A stretch of 64,000 bases of DNA from the NCBI RefSeq assembly GCF_030867095.1, contig NC_081837.1, positions 16,944,501 to 17,008,500 of the forward strand. Direction: 5' to 3'. Position 1 is the stretch's first letter. Each line of letters starts with the position of its first letter. A program made the position numbers and the translations under genes. A model generated the notes under the pieces. The model was not told the DNA's origin, ran no database searches, and saw only the letters and a program-made list of their open reading frames with translations. Shown here one piece after another: positions 22,441-34,584 of the stretch. This stretch comes from Alligator mississippiensis. Lineage: Eukaryota; Chordata; Crocodylia; Alligatoridae.

Positions 22441-23394
22441 GATTTATTTGGCATTCCCAGCTAGGAGTCTCCTCTCCACCTGCCTGGCTGGTGGGATTCC
22501 CTACCATCTGCCCAGCAGCTGCATAATAACACCCTCTACCCCCTCCCCCCTTGAGACCAGATCCTCAGCTGGCATCAAATCCAAATTGCTCCAGTCACTG
22601 CATTGGATTTATGGCCGCAGAGATGCTGTTCTGGCCTTTGTTTCTAGTTAAGCTGTCTCATGGTTAGGGGGATTTATGGCTGAATGAGAAACTCCCACGG
22701 CAGCAATTTTCTGAAACTATAACAATATCAAGCATTGTCATCTTTCCTAAGTGTTAATGCAGGCTGACAGGGTGAGTAAGGAGGCTTCCAGTGCGCCTGC
22801 AGCAGCAATTGTAGCTGCTGCTCTATCATGGGCTCTTGTTGCCAGGCTAACGCAGCTCATCCGGAGGTGAACACAGAGCAGTCCCTCACTGTGAGCCTCC
22901 AGGGTGTGAATAAATTACTCAGGGTGGTTAAAACCCCTGTGGCCAAGCCCCACCTGCAAGTTGAGGTTGGCAAGAACATCAGAAGATTCATGATGAATAA
23001 ATAAATGTGGGCTCCTTTTGCACCTGCCTTCTATATATATAAAAATATATATATTTTCCCAGCTTTTAGGGGTCACATTTCCAAACAACTCTCTGCAAAC
23101 AAGAGAGCAAACAGCTGGCTTTGTTAAATGAAAGTGGAGGGTCCCACCTAATCTTATGAGTCCCGGAGCTGGGGCTTTAGAAGGAAAAAGCACCTGCTCC
23201 CATCAGATATTTGGGGAAGCAGTGAGAGTTGTATGCTCTGATTGGGAGCCCAGCTGGATACCTGGTGTCAGGTAAGCGATGCAGTTCAAACTCTTAGTAG
23301 CTGTATAGCCTTTTACATCAGTATAATAATATCTGGCCCACCATGAATGGATTCAAGCCTCAGAATTTAGCTGATGCGGGGGAGTATCAGCCTC

Positions 23395-23485
23395 GCTGCA
23401 CACAGGGGGAACTGAGGCAGACAGAGGTAAGGTGATTTGCCAGCAGTCACGCCGGGGATCTGCCTCTGAGCATGGAACTGAGAGC
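23395..23485 (-). repeat. MIR/L2-like fragment
   Basis: GGGGGAACTGAGGCAGACAG, then GTGATTTGCCAGCAGTCAC in antisense order. Confidence 0.55.
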
Positions 23486-26199
23486 TTTAGTCCAAGCCTT
23501 GGACTGAGGAGGTTTTATGAAAACGAGCAGCTGGGTTGAAACCTGAGAGCCCTGCCGCACTGCCGGAGTCACTGGACAGGTGGGAGCTCAGCTGCACTAC
23601 AGAACCACCCCACAGGGGCTGCGTGACCATGTGTGCAGGGCAAAATTCATCCACCTGCCCTACACCCCCTCAGCCCAGGAATGCAACTCCATCCCTGAAA
23701 GGTCTTGCTGTGGCTTTATGGGCCTGAGTGTTGCCAGGGGGGTTAGTTGCTGGGAGCAATTAAATACTGAGGAGCAAAATGGAATGAGACCTGGGCCAGG
23801 GTGTCTGGGTTACTGTCTGCTGGGTGGGAAAAGGGTAGGTGGCATGAAGACACCTTGCTGCCCTGCATTGTGGTCAGTGCTCCTGCAGGCAGGAAGGGCA
23901 GGCATCTCCAGTGATAACAATGTGCTCCGAACTCTGCAGACCAGGCTGCCCGTGGGTCAGCAATCCCAGACGTGGCCCTGCAGTGCTAAACTGTGAACAA
24001 GCCCTGAACAGGACTATCCCTGCCTCAAGTTGCGTATAGACTAGGATAACGGACATCAGGTGGGGTGGGCAGCTACACAGCAAAAGGCAGGTACCCTGCT
24101 GAGACTGGCTCAGCTCATGCCGGTAGTGACCTCTTCCCCACTCACTGAGGGAGCCCTCGTCCTCTGAGGTTTGGCACTGCTGGGGAGAGGACCCGACTGG
24201 CATCTAGAGGCAGCTTAGCTGTGCCAGCTGCAGCAACTACGAGGTCCCTTTTATCTTCCCTCTCCCTCTCTCTCTGTTTTATCTCTGGCAGCCAGGAAGA
24301 TGTGAGGGAACGCTAGCAATTACACCAGGCTGCAGTGGAGTCCATCCTGCAGAAAGCAATTACTTATGTTGCCAGCCTTCAGCAGGAAGCGGGGCGGGAG
24401 AGTCTTGCGCTCTCTCTCTCTCTCCCTTTAATTCCAGAGACAACCTTAAATTGATTAACACTAGTCACTCCCTGGGTCCAGATGCATTTGCCTGGGGGCT
24501 GCTCTCACCTCACACAGCCCTCCCTTTCCCTGTCTGAGTGGCTCTGGTCTGCTGCATTCACAGGAAGGGAAGGGAGTTGCTTGGTCACTGGCCTCTTCTA
24601 GCCCCAGCTCAACAAGAAAACATCTGTCCTTTTCCACTGTGCAGCTTTGCTGCTGCTGCAGTAGTGTAGACAAGTCTCAGGAGTGACTCCCTCAGTGCTC
24701 ACTGCCAGGAAGGGCAGTGTGGTGAAGTAAATCCTTGTGCCCTGTCTATCCTACAACTCCCACCTCTAGAGATTATCTCTCTACCTTCCCTTGCTTGAAC
24801 CACCCAGAGCCACGGCGGGTGGGCCCTCCGGGTGGCATCTTGGTGCTCCGAGACCGGGCGTAAGCTTCCACCTGCGCCCTGCAGCAGAGCTTTGCAGCTC
24901 TTCTGCTCCTCCTGAAGCTGCTTTGTGAGCCCCAGGCACCTGGCAAATGTCTCCTCATGGCTGATTTAATTGGTCTGGCCCCCACCTGGGCAGTTTGCTG
25001 GGCCTGGGTGACATTGATGGAGGCGCTCTGACTTGGTGTTTCCTCTTGTACCTTTCCATAGATGTGATTGGGAATGGCGTGAAGTCATTTGCTGCTTCCG
25101 GAGGTTGCAGTCTGAGCAGTCTCCCCCGCCACACTCCCCGCTGAGCCAGCTCTTCCACTGAGGCCTCGCTGTCACCCGCCTCAGTGTGGGGAGTCTGGCA
25201 ACTCAGTCCCCACCCATGGCAAAGGGATCCTGGCTGCTACAACCAGCCTGAGCAGGGCCGAGCTCAGCCGCAGTCAGTCCACAGGGGAGCCCAGGCTGTG
25301 CAGGTTGTGGAGGAGTCGGGTCCAGGGCTTTGGTGAGGCTATGCAGCGAAGTGAGGGCAGGGTGGGCTTGTGGCTCAAGGATGGGAGTGTGGGTCAGGAC
25401 AGCTGGCTTCAACTCCCACCATTCAGTCTCTCCGCACCTCGGTTCCCCTCAGCAAAGCAGGATGTCTTCCTTCACCTAGTTCAACCATCTCATTGGGGCA
25501 GAAGGGGTGTCTCGCTCTATGTCCAGCACCTAGCACCCTGTGGCCTGGTTCCTTCCAGTAGCTACTGCCCTGTAAAACCCGCTCTTGTGTGTGAAGATGG
25601 GGAGGGAGGATGCAGCTGGGTTTGCAGCTTGAGCCAACTCCCTCTTGCTTCACCCAGTGCCCTGAGGAGGCAGATACACTTGGGGTGCTCCTGGGAGCTT
25701 GTCACACTGCCCACTCTCTGCCCAGTGCTGCTTGGAGGACTGAGCGCCTCCTATGTGAGGTGTGTCCAAGTCCCCATGCTGTGTGGACTCACAGGGTAGA
25801 GTACAGGGGGCTCTAGGGTCCTTCCACCTCCATACCCAGCTTGGCCCCCGGCTTTGCCTCAGTGGCGGGTGGTTTTCTACTGCCTCGTCCCTTCCAGCCT
25901 GCTATCAGCTCCTGCCCAGGGCTCCCTATCGGGGGTACCTACTGGGGCAGTGGGTGGGTTGTGTGTGCTGGAGTGGTTCTGCCCGGGGAGATTAGAGCCG
26001 CAGCAGTGGGTGGGGGCTGCAGATTCGAGGCTTTGGCTATACCCCTCTCCTTGGAACAGTTTGGGGGACGGAGGCAGTTTGCTAGCGAGCTCGGCAAGAG
26101 TGATCTGGCAGCTTCGCTTTTGGGGCTGGGGCTAGGTTGAAGGTAGGAGCTAACTTGATAATTGTGCTCTACGCGGGCCTCGTGGCTCAAAGGGAGGCA

Positions 26200-26305
26200 A
26201 CGTGTTGTAGTGGTTACAGCACACATCGACAGCCTGGAGACTGATTTTATGGACAAGTCACTTCCCCATTCTGTGCCTTGATTTCTCCAGGTGTGTCATG
26301 CTTTG
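26200..26305 (+). repeat. MIR-like SINE fragment
   Basis: GTGTTGTAGTGGTTACAGCA (tRNA-derived head) followed by GGACAAGTCACTTCCCC and TGTGCCTTGATTTCTCC. Confidence 0.7.
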
Positions 26306-26574
26306 TGCCTCAGTTTCCCTGGCCTGAGTGTTTGAGATCCTTGCTTGTGCACTGCTGCCCACATGGGGCAGTGTCTGTTGTCCTCTGCACTCTTTTTCCC
26401 TCCCTGCTTTCCTGTCACCTCAGCCTTGGAAAAGCAATTGCTCTGTCCCTCACCCCCTTCCCCTTGCTCAGAGACCTCTGCTGTTTTATCCTTGGCCACC
26501 CGCTCTGAGCTGGACTGTGTAGGAGCACAGTGCGGGGAACCCAGCTCTGTGCACAGCGCGAGCAGCAGCCATGG

Positions 26575-26935
26575 TGAGGGTTGGCAGACACAAGCACATG
26601 CCTACACATGGATGTGCACACACAAGCACATATACACATGCATGTGTATCTGCATAGATGCATGCATTCGCACAAAGGCACATGTGCCTGCACACAAGCA
26701 CAGAAGTACATACAGACATATCTATCTATGTTCATGGCTGCAATCACGTATTGATACAAGGATATATGCACATGCACCCCCCACCCCCGCACATACACAC
26801 ATATGCAGGTACACAGACTTCCTCACATGCATCGGTGCATACAGATGTGATAGTCCCATGTAAGCAGGCACATACATGCAGATGCACAAAGAGGGGAGAC
26901 ACTCCCATGCACACGCACACACACACCTCTCCTTT
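26575..26935 (+). repeat. Degenerate CA/ATGCAT-rich tract
   Basis: About 350 bases of interrupted CACA, CATG and ATGCATGC words. Several apparent reading frames here with many Cys, His and Met codons are artefacts of this composition. Confidence 0.8.
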
Positions 26936-28774
26936 TCTGCTTCTCCCGCTTTCCAGTCCAACACCCAGGACCTCTTCTCTCCTTGGCTTGGCTGCCTATC
27001 TCTCCTCCGCCCTGCAGCCCTGCTTTCCTTGGGCCAAAGTCATCCCTGGTGCAACCCCTCCCTCCTCCCAGCCCCCACCCAATCTGTCCTGCAGTTGCAG
27101 CAGAGATGCAATCGGTCCCTTCCCTGTCTAGCAGTAGCACTCCTCTGGGCTCTGTGCCTTTTCTGCATGCACATCACGTCTGCTGCACCAGCCAGGCCGA
27201 GAGGGGCTGCCACTTGCTCGGGTCCAGGCTCCTTTGCAGGGCAGAGTCATTAAGCAGGCTGTGAATGAAGCTGCTGCAGAGCCAGGGAAGGGAGAGCAGG
27301 TCAGATCAGCCAGCTATGCTTGGCTAGACTCTAGCAGATGCCAGATCCCCTGTGCAGGATCAGGGAGCCATTAGCGCAGCTGCTTCTCCCCCTACCCACC
27401 CTGGCCAGCAGGCCCCTGGGCTCAACATTGCTCAAGCAGGGCACAGTTTGCATGGGATGGACCTGCTTGGGCTGTGGAGCAACCAGGGGATGCAGAGGTG
27501 GGAGGCTTTCAGGCAGCTGCAGAATTGCAAGGAGCAAGCCAGCCCCCCACAATGGGGTAGCATGGTGCATGCTGGCAGGTAGCTAATTGCTCCCACCCAC
27601 TGCAGGTGAGAGCAGGCACCACCCGGGGTGGTGGAGCACCTGGCAGGCCAGGTACCTCTCATGCAGTAGCCTAACTGGGGGCGGGGGACATGACCAGCCT
27701 TGGGAGGCTGACTTAAAGAGGCACCAAAATGAAGACTCCTTCCTCCCAGGGAGTTTGCAGGGCTGTACTCGCATAGCCCCTACTGCAGCTGCTGCTTCTC
27801 TGGGCACCAAATTCTGCCCTGCACATTGCTGTTGGCAATAGCATTCAATGGCAAGGATAAGAAGCAGCGGCTGTAGTAGAGGGGCATGACAATACCCACC
27901 AGGGCTGGGACAAGCTAGCTTAAATTGCAGACTTCACTAGTTCTGCCTCTGCTGTCTTGTAGCCGGCAGGACAGCTTTAACAGCTTGAGAGCAGCAAGAG
28001 TTTTGTGACCAAATGAGAACAAGCTCTAATCTGCACAGCTGGGCGGATAGGGCAGGTATGAGTGGGGCTGGATGATGGCACAGCCAGTTATAACATTATG
28101 TGCAAAAGTGGTGGGTGATCAAATCTTGTGCTTCAGGGCATCAGCTGATTCCCAACTAGAAGACAGGAGGGGCTCTGCTCCCTTGCCCTCTCTGTGTTGT
28201 GTGGCTGCATCGGGGTAGAGTTTGGCTTCCTGCCGTGAGTCTTGGGGCTGGGTGAGGCCAGGATGTGGCACCGCACAGGAATCCCTGTGGCTTTATGGTC
28301 TTGGAGCTGCACTGCTGTGGCTCTTGGATGCAGCACTGTCCTGGGAGGGGGAGTCACTTCAGTGCTGCAATGTCATGAGAAGTGAGCTGGGAAGCAGGCC
28401 CATGGGTCCATCCCATGAGGCCCAGCACCATTATCCATCAAGGTGTCTGGTGGAGGGCCTGAAGGGACCATTTCCAAACAGCCAAATACTTGCTGCTCTA
28501 TGATGTCCTGCTAGGATGACTATGCAGCCGGTGCTGAGGCAGCCTGCAGGCGGAGCCCGGGTTGTTCCAGATGGCAATGCAGGCTCCTGCGTCAGGGCTG
28601 CCACAGGACAGTGGAGCTTAGCTCCTGGGAGGAGAAAGGAGAACTCATAGCTGCTGCAGCACAGATGCCCAGCAGGACAGCTGCCCTGGCTCCGCAGTGC
28701 TAGGGATTAGCTTGGATATAATGCCATTTTCACCCCCCTCTACCCAGCCCTCTGCTCTTTCTGTGTCTCTCACA

Positions 28775-28835
28775 GACAAGCACACGCACACACACATGCA
28801 TGTACATACACATATGGATGCATGCACACACTCTC
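28775..28835 (+). repeat. CA/ATGCAT-rich tract
   Basis: ACACGCACACACACATGCATG and ACATATGGATGCATGCAC. Same style as the tract at 26.6-26.9 kb. Confidence 0.75.
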
Positions 28836-29886
28836 TGTATGTCTCATATACCCCTTCCCTCCTTCACCTCCTCTTCTCCCATTTCCACTCACCCCTCCTA
28901 GAGGGAGTGACCTTTGGGGGATGCAGGTCCTGAGCTGCTTCTCAACACTTAAAGGGGAAGGTTTCTCTGCAGAGGATGCAGAGTGGAGCCCTGCAGCAGC
29001 TGGTCATTGGGCTTGCATAGGAGTGTTGCCTGAGGAAGAACTGCAGGAACTGACCCTTCATTGCAAAGAAACTAGAAATGAAAGATTTGAGGGCAGGGTT
29101 TTATTTCGGTGGCTACTCAGTGTTCTCCTGCCACTGTGTGGGCATCTGCATGCATCCCACTGTAGTGATAACAGATGCAAATCAGGCACTGAGTGAGACT
29201 GGAAGCTCTTTATGGCAGTGTCTGGGTTTATACCATGGCCAGGAGAATTGGGGCTGGTCTAGGATTGGGGTATCCAGGCACAACACAGCAAAGAGGACTA
29301 ATAGCTCCTATTTTATTTGTGCAACATGTGAGCTGGGGACATTTTGCTCTTCTTTTGCCCTGGCATAAGTGTTCGCACAAGGTTCAAGGTGATAAAGGAT
29401 CAAAGCATAGATCTCAGACTGGACTTTTCCTGGTTGCATATTGGGTTGAAATTGGTGTGGTCCTGGAAAAGATCTTGATTTTGAGGAAACAGCAGTTTCC
29501 CACGTTTAAAAAATCCTGGTCAGTGGATCCCAGGAGCTGCCTTGGTCCATGCAGGCTCACTGTGGGAAGTAAATCACTTGGAAAAGGGGAAACTCTAGAG
29601 GTCTAGAGTTGAGGGGTGGCTTGGCAGGCTGTGGGTGAGTCCCTACCGCTAATCACTGAGTAAGGAGGCAGCCTCCAGGGACCTGGGCACGTGCCCATGG
29701 GTGGGGCAGCACAGCTCTCTGCAGAGGGATGCTGCCTGTTTGGCACAGGCTGTGTGGGACTGGGGCTGCCCGCTTGGGCCCTGGGCAGGCAGTAGGCAGA
29801 GCAGGGCAGGGGCAAGGGAGAACCACAGGAGACGGGGAGAGAAGGCAACTGTGGGAACAGGGTCTTTGTGCCTTTGAATTCTCAGG

Positions 29887-29908
29887 GCTGCTGCTGCTGC
29901 TGCTGCTG
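29887..29908 (+). repeat. (CTG)7 trinucleotide repeat
   Basis: Seven CTG units in CAGGGCTGCTG. Not in a recognised exon. Confidence 0.9.
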
Positions 29909-30477
29909 TGGCTGAGTGGCAGATTAAGGCCTGCAATTAGCTGGCTGGTTGCTAAGCAACACTGTCTGCCCATGTTAATGCGGCTGCGAGAAGGGGTTGT
30001 GCATCAGGAGCCTTTCCAGGCAGGCACTCAGACATCCACATGGGAGAGCCAGCACACAGGCGCGACACATGCAGGCACACACATGCTCATGCAAATAGAC
30101 ACGGGCCCAGAGAACCACAAAGGGAAACGCCCATGGTGGAGCACAGTCCCCTGCACACTGCTGTACAGAGGCATTCACATGTGCAGGCAGATACGGGTGT
30201 ACACATGGCCATGGGCCTAGGCAGGAACATGACCCCCAGATACATGCATACACCCATGCAAGTGAACTGAAGAGAAGGAAATGAGACATTGGGTTCAAGC
30301 CCTAAAGGCCTTTTGTTCTCTGATCAAGGTGCCAGCCAGCCTGAAGCCATTGGCCATCTGAGTCTGAAGGTCTCAGGTTAGACATCATGAAATCACAGGA
30401 CACACATTAAAAGAATCAGTCAGTGAGACTGCCCAATGCAATGACCTTGTGAGTGTGCTCCTAACCCCAAAGGGTGT

Positions 30478-30478
<1 letters not shown>

Positions 30479-30507
<29 letters not shown>
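30479..30507 (+). repeat. (GT)14 microsatellite
   Basis: A pure GT run of about 29 bases in an otherwise unremarkable stretch, 190 bases left of the transposon at 30693. Confidence 0.95.
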
Positions 30508-30508
<1 letters not shown>

Positions 30509-30692
30509 GCAGGGGGAAGCCCAAGAGAGCAGTCACGATGCAAATGCCCGAGTTCAGGATAGCAACTACTGGAGCAGCAGAAACTGCAGACAGCCTCAGG
30601 CCCCACATTTTCCCTACCCTGTGGCAGCAGTAGCAAGCGCAGGGGGCAGGGAGGTGGATTGACAGCTGGGGGAGTCAGGACAGGGACAGTAA

Positions 30693-31548
30693 CTAGGGAC
30701 AGACATTCAAAAAGCCTGAGCCTGAATTGATTCAATCTTTGCAGGTTAGTCTAACCTGGTTGGACTGAATCACTTTGTAACTGCACAGATGTCCCAGAAA
30801 CGCAGGCATATGCCTGCAGCGGCTCATGCTAGACGACAGGGCAGCACTAGAGCAGCCCTCCCTTCCCTTCCAGAGAGCTAAACTAAGGGGGGTGTGGCCA
30901 GGCCCCAGCAGGATTAGGGAAGGCTTCCCCTCCTCCTTGATAACAGATCGTTTATCAGCATTTATCATCCCCATCAGAAAACAAACAGCCTCTCTAATTA
31001 GTTCAAACTCTTCTTAAACAAATGAGGAATGGAGGGACATTACCAGATGAGCTTTGATTAGCTCCAAAAAGCCCTAAGCGACACAGTTGTCTGCCACAGC
31101 AGGGACCCATAGCCAGCATGTGTTCTGCTAGCTAATGCTGAGGTGTCTGTGTAAGGCAGAGGGGAAGAGGGATCCCTGCTTAGTAAGGAGGGGAAAAGCA
31201 GGAGGAAACCAGGCAGATGTTGCTGTGCCTGCAAGTCTGTGCGGAGCTGCAGCCAGGGAGCAGAGGAGAGGGGCCAGGTGGAGCACAGAGCCCTGCCCAG
31301 CCTAGAGAGCGTGCCAGGATGCTGGGGGAATCTGGTTTATTTTAAACCAGCAAGGGTTTTGGGATAGACATTGCATAAACCAGTTTGTCTCAAATCAGTT
31401 GAGTCTGATACTACATTCAACCAGGTTTATCTCAACCCAGTTTCAGCCATTTTCAAACCGGCTTATGTGCACTGAACTTCTATTCTGTTACAGGTTTAAA
31501 CCAGTTTCTGATCACTTAAGCCGGTTTTTGTGTAATGTCTGTCCCTAG
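30693..31548 (+). mobile_element. DNA transposon with CTAGGGACAGACATT inverted ends, copy 1 (856 bp)
   Basis: The left end CTAGGGACAGACATTCA and the right end (reverse complement CTAGGGACAGACATTAC) form an inverted terminal repeat. The interior has no transposase. A related copy lies inverted at 43467-44424. No clear target duplication: the flanks are ACAGTAA and CCTGTGG. The superfamily is therefore not assigned. Confidence 0.75.
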
Positions 31549-32759
31549 CCTGTGGGGTGAGTGGTGGCTTTAGCATATGGCAGGGTCCAAGGAGTTTCTC
31601 ACTAATGACTCATGAGGAAGGGGCAGGAGGGTCCAGTAGTTGGGTGGGCCAGGGTCAAGTTCACTCCACAGATGCTGCCATGCCTCCAGCCTAGCACGGG
31701 AGGTCATTGCGGCTCTGCACTGCCCTGCTGTAGCCACCTGCCAGCAGCTGGCAGTCAGAGCAGAAGTGGGAATCCCAGCTGCTACAACCAGGACTGGTGC
31801 TGTGAGCCAGATCCACAGCCGGTGTAACCTAGCTGAGCTTCTCTGGCACCAAGCAGCTGGCCCTTCCACAGATCCTTTTGGCTCAGCAAGGATCTCCTTG
31901 CGGGGATCCTTCTTCAGTTCCTCGGGCGGCGGTGCCACTGGAGCAGGAGGGTCTGGGTTTCCTGCTGTCATAGTGAAGCTTTGTGTGCCACTCGGAAGCA
32001 GCGGATCTGGTGCGCTCTGCCTGCAGCATCCCGTGCCTTTGTCAGGAGCAGGCTGGATGGGGATGGGGAAGGGGAGGGGCTTTGCTGTTCCAGCTCCTGC
32101 TGTGCCAGGAGGGAGCATGCCAGTTCCCCACCAATATGCAGGGAAGCTTTGTTTTCCTACTTGCTCTTCCTGCATTGGCTGGCTGAGCCTCCTCTTCCCA
32201 GTTCGTTGCCATAGGCTGCTACTCTCTATGGTAACCGTCTCCATCTCTTTCAGAAGCCCTGTAGCCGCCTATCCCCAAAATTACAGGATGGCTTGACCTG
32301 GGGGTGGTAGGGCCATGCAACCCCCACAGCGGGGACACAGCACGCATGCAAACACATGCTCATAGGGGCAGCAAGGCTGAAGCTCTCACATACAGGGGGA
32401 AGGAGATGCACACACTGGAACACTTACCTACACACTGCGTTCACGCATACACGCGCCTGGTCTGAAACATCCACAGACAGTGCATATGCAAGGATTGCAG
32501 CACCTGCCTGCCACAATGGAGTTGACCCACATTTAGGCAGTGACTGTGGTGCCCAGTGAACAGAGCTTGGAGAACTGCGTCTGTGAATATTCATTCAAAT
32601 TCCAAAGCAAATTCCAGTCGTAGTGTCTCTGACAATGTGTGCAGTCAGACGCCGGGACTGTGTGTCTGTGAGAATGACGCGTGTGAAGATACAGGAACAG
32701 GGAATTCTTAGCTCACACCACAAACAGCACAGTTGCTCTTCCAGTCTTGCAGTTGGTGT

Positions 32760-33045
32760 TTCCCACTGTTTTGGTCTGGATTTGTTTATACAGGAACATT
32801 AATCTGCATTATGGTAGGGAGAGTATTTCAAGCAGAAGAGCTATTCCAGTATAACTCCCTTTGAGGTCCGTCTTATTCTGGAATGAGGTTGCTTTATTTT
32901 GAACTAATTTAATCCCCTTCCCAAATGGATTAAGATCATTTGGAGGAAGGCACCCTCATTTTAGAGTATGTGCAGAGAAAGTTAATGGATCCCTCAGGAA
33001 AAGTTATTCTAGAATAACTTCCCACTGAAGCAAGTCCTACTTCAA
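32760..33045. repeat. Possible old interspersed DNA element with palindromic ATTCTAGAAT-type blocks
   Basis: It holds related blocks GCTATTCCAGTATAAC, CTTATTCTGGAATGAG and a perfect 20-base palindrome at 33001-33020 (AAGTTATTCTAGAATAACTT). The style resembles widespread old tetrapod DNA elements, but I cannot define its ends. Confidence 0.35.
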
Positions 33046-33429
33046 GCTGCAAACCATCTGACCAAGATAGAGGAGTACTGCCATGCAGCTGATTTAAGTA
33101 ACCCCCTGTGCTGATGTTATATGCTGAATATTTGCAAGGCCATAATTGCAAGCCACTAGCAAAGAGCGAGCTTGTCTCTGGAAGAATTCACTGATCATTC
33201 CAAGCGCTGAATACATTGCAGAATGTCACAAAGGCCTGTGAAATTCTTGCATGGTGAGAATTGCTGAGAATTAATATCTGGGAAGTGCTGATTTATTCAG
33301 CCCTAGAGCTGAAAGCAGTATTACAGCGCTGACTCTGAAAAGCACAGAGGTGCGTGCTTATATTCATCTCGATTTGGCACAGCCCTTCAGCATGTACTGT
33401 CCTGGAGAGAAATGTTTTTCTGACTGGTG

Positions 33430-33520
33430 GCATAAACAATAAACATGCACAGACTTAACACAGCTAATGAAGGGATTTGCATGTCAAATAAAATGCAAAT
33501 GTGCCAAGTAATTAAGACCC
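33430..33520. promoter_or_regulatory. Candidate enhancer core with inverted POU octamers
   Basis: ATTTGCAT (33475-33482) and ATGCAAAT (33493-33500) are perfect octamer motifs in opposite orientation, 10 bases apart. Nearby are AACAATAAACA (SOX- and FOX-like, 33435-33445), CTAATGA and TAATTAAG (homeodomain-like). It lies about 17 kb from the HSPB1 start. Function is inferred from motif clustering only. Confidence 0.4.
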
Positions 33521-34327
33521 TGCCCCCAGGAGCCCAGAGGCAAATGAAGGGGATTGTGCACAGGGGGGATTGGTTTTTCTGATGGTAACTGGAAGGGTCA
33601 GATTATCCCAGGACAGGTCAGCCTCACTTTGGCCTGAGGCTCGATTGGAGCTGTGTGGAGTCCAGGAGTGCCCAGTGCTTGCTGTTCTGGATGGGACAGC
33701 CTTGTCCCAGTCTCTTCTCTGTGGCAGGCAGGATGAGATGGTCCAAGCTTGTTTCCCTGCGTGCCCCATCCCCGTATTGCTGGTGTTTCTAGAAGTTCCC
33801 TCCTTGCATCACTGCTGTGTTTGCCGTCAGACTGATTGCCTCCTTGGTAGCGCCTGTCCCTGCTGTCCTTAAGCAGCCAGGTGGGGAACTGCTGTTCATG
33901 CTAACCCCGTCCTCCCCCAGGCTCTGAGCAGGACCACTGGCCACCAACTGCTGCACGCCGTGAGATAGATGCGTGGAACTGCTGGCTTCTTGTGCAGTGA
34001 CGCTGAGGCTCTTTCCCCAGGGCAGCTCCTGCTGGCCTGTTATATGAACGCATGCATGCTCAGAAACCTGCTCCATACAGAATCTAGCTAGGCCAGAAGT
34101 GACCTGTGGACTTTCCCAGTGCCAGTGGCCGCTGGCATGCTGCTCTTCCAATGTACATGGAGGGCTGCTATCTTCCAGGGTGCTGAGCGCCTCCAGGCAT
34201 GTACTGAGCAGCCTTGATTTCCACTGGTGTCAAAGCAAGCTGAGGGTACTCAACGCCTCCCTGGATCGAGCTTTCTGCTTGGGGTGTGGAGTGCTGCTGG
34301 AGCAGCATTTCCAGCAAATATCTCCAG

Positions 34328-34584
34328 CATGGGCGACAGGTGTCACCTTAGGGGGGGGCATATGCCCCCCCCAGTGACCAGTCAGCGATTGGGGGGGGCG
34401 TCCTCCATGGCAAAACTTACTGAGTGGTCACAGCCTACATCTGGTGCTCTCGTTCCCCAGCCAGTGCTCCTGCCGGCGCCCCCCCGTTCATCAACTAAGC
34501 GGCGAGCACAGCCGGTCAGGGGGTGCACCAGCGCTCTCAGGGGGTGCACATGCACCCTCATGTACCCCCTATGCTTCACCACTG
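34328..34584 (-). mobile_element. hAT-like MITE family A, copy 1 (257 bp)
   Basis: Read on the minus strand it starts CAGTGGTGAAGCATAGGGG and ends GACACCTGTCGCCCATG. The 8-base flanks ATCTCCAG at 34320-34327 and 34585-34592 are identical. It contains the GGGTGCATGTGCACCC and GGGGGGCATATGCCCCCC palindromes. The same arrangement occurs at 53431 and 56864. Confidence 0.9.

Larger units (their letters stand above)
21129..30692. other. Gene-free stretch
   Basis: Contains a CR1 tail, MIR-like fragments, CA-rich tracts and a CTG repeat. A weak exon-like pair on the minus strand at 24.8-25.2 kb is discussed in findings. Confidence 0.5.
31549..34319. other. Gene-free stretch with one long two-strand open region
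   Basis: 31570-32296 is open on both strands for over 210 codons; no family recognised. 32.6-33.5 kb is AT-rich with candidate regulatory motifs. Confidence 0.5.

Noticed and set aside
26345..26863. Cys/His-rich frames over the CA-rich tract
   Set aside because: They are products of CACA and ATGCAT repeats read in several frames.
30693..31548. LTR or retroviral origin for the inverted-end element
   Set aside because: The ends are inverted, not direct repeats. There is no TG...CA boundary, primer site or pol-like frame.
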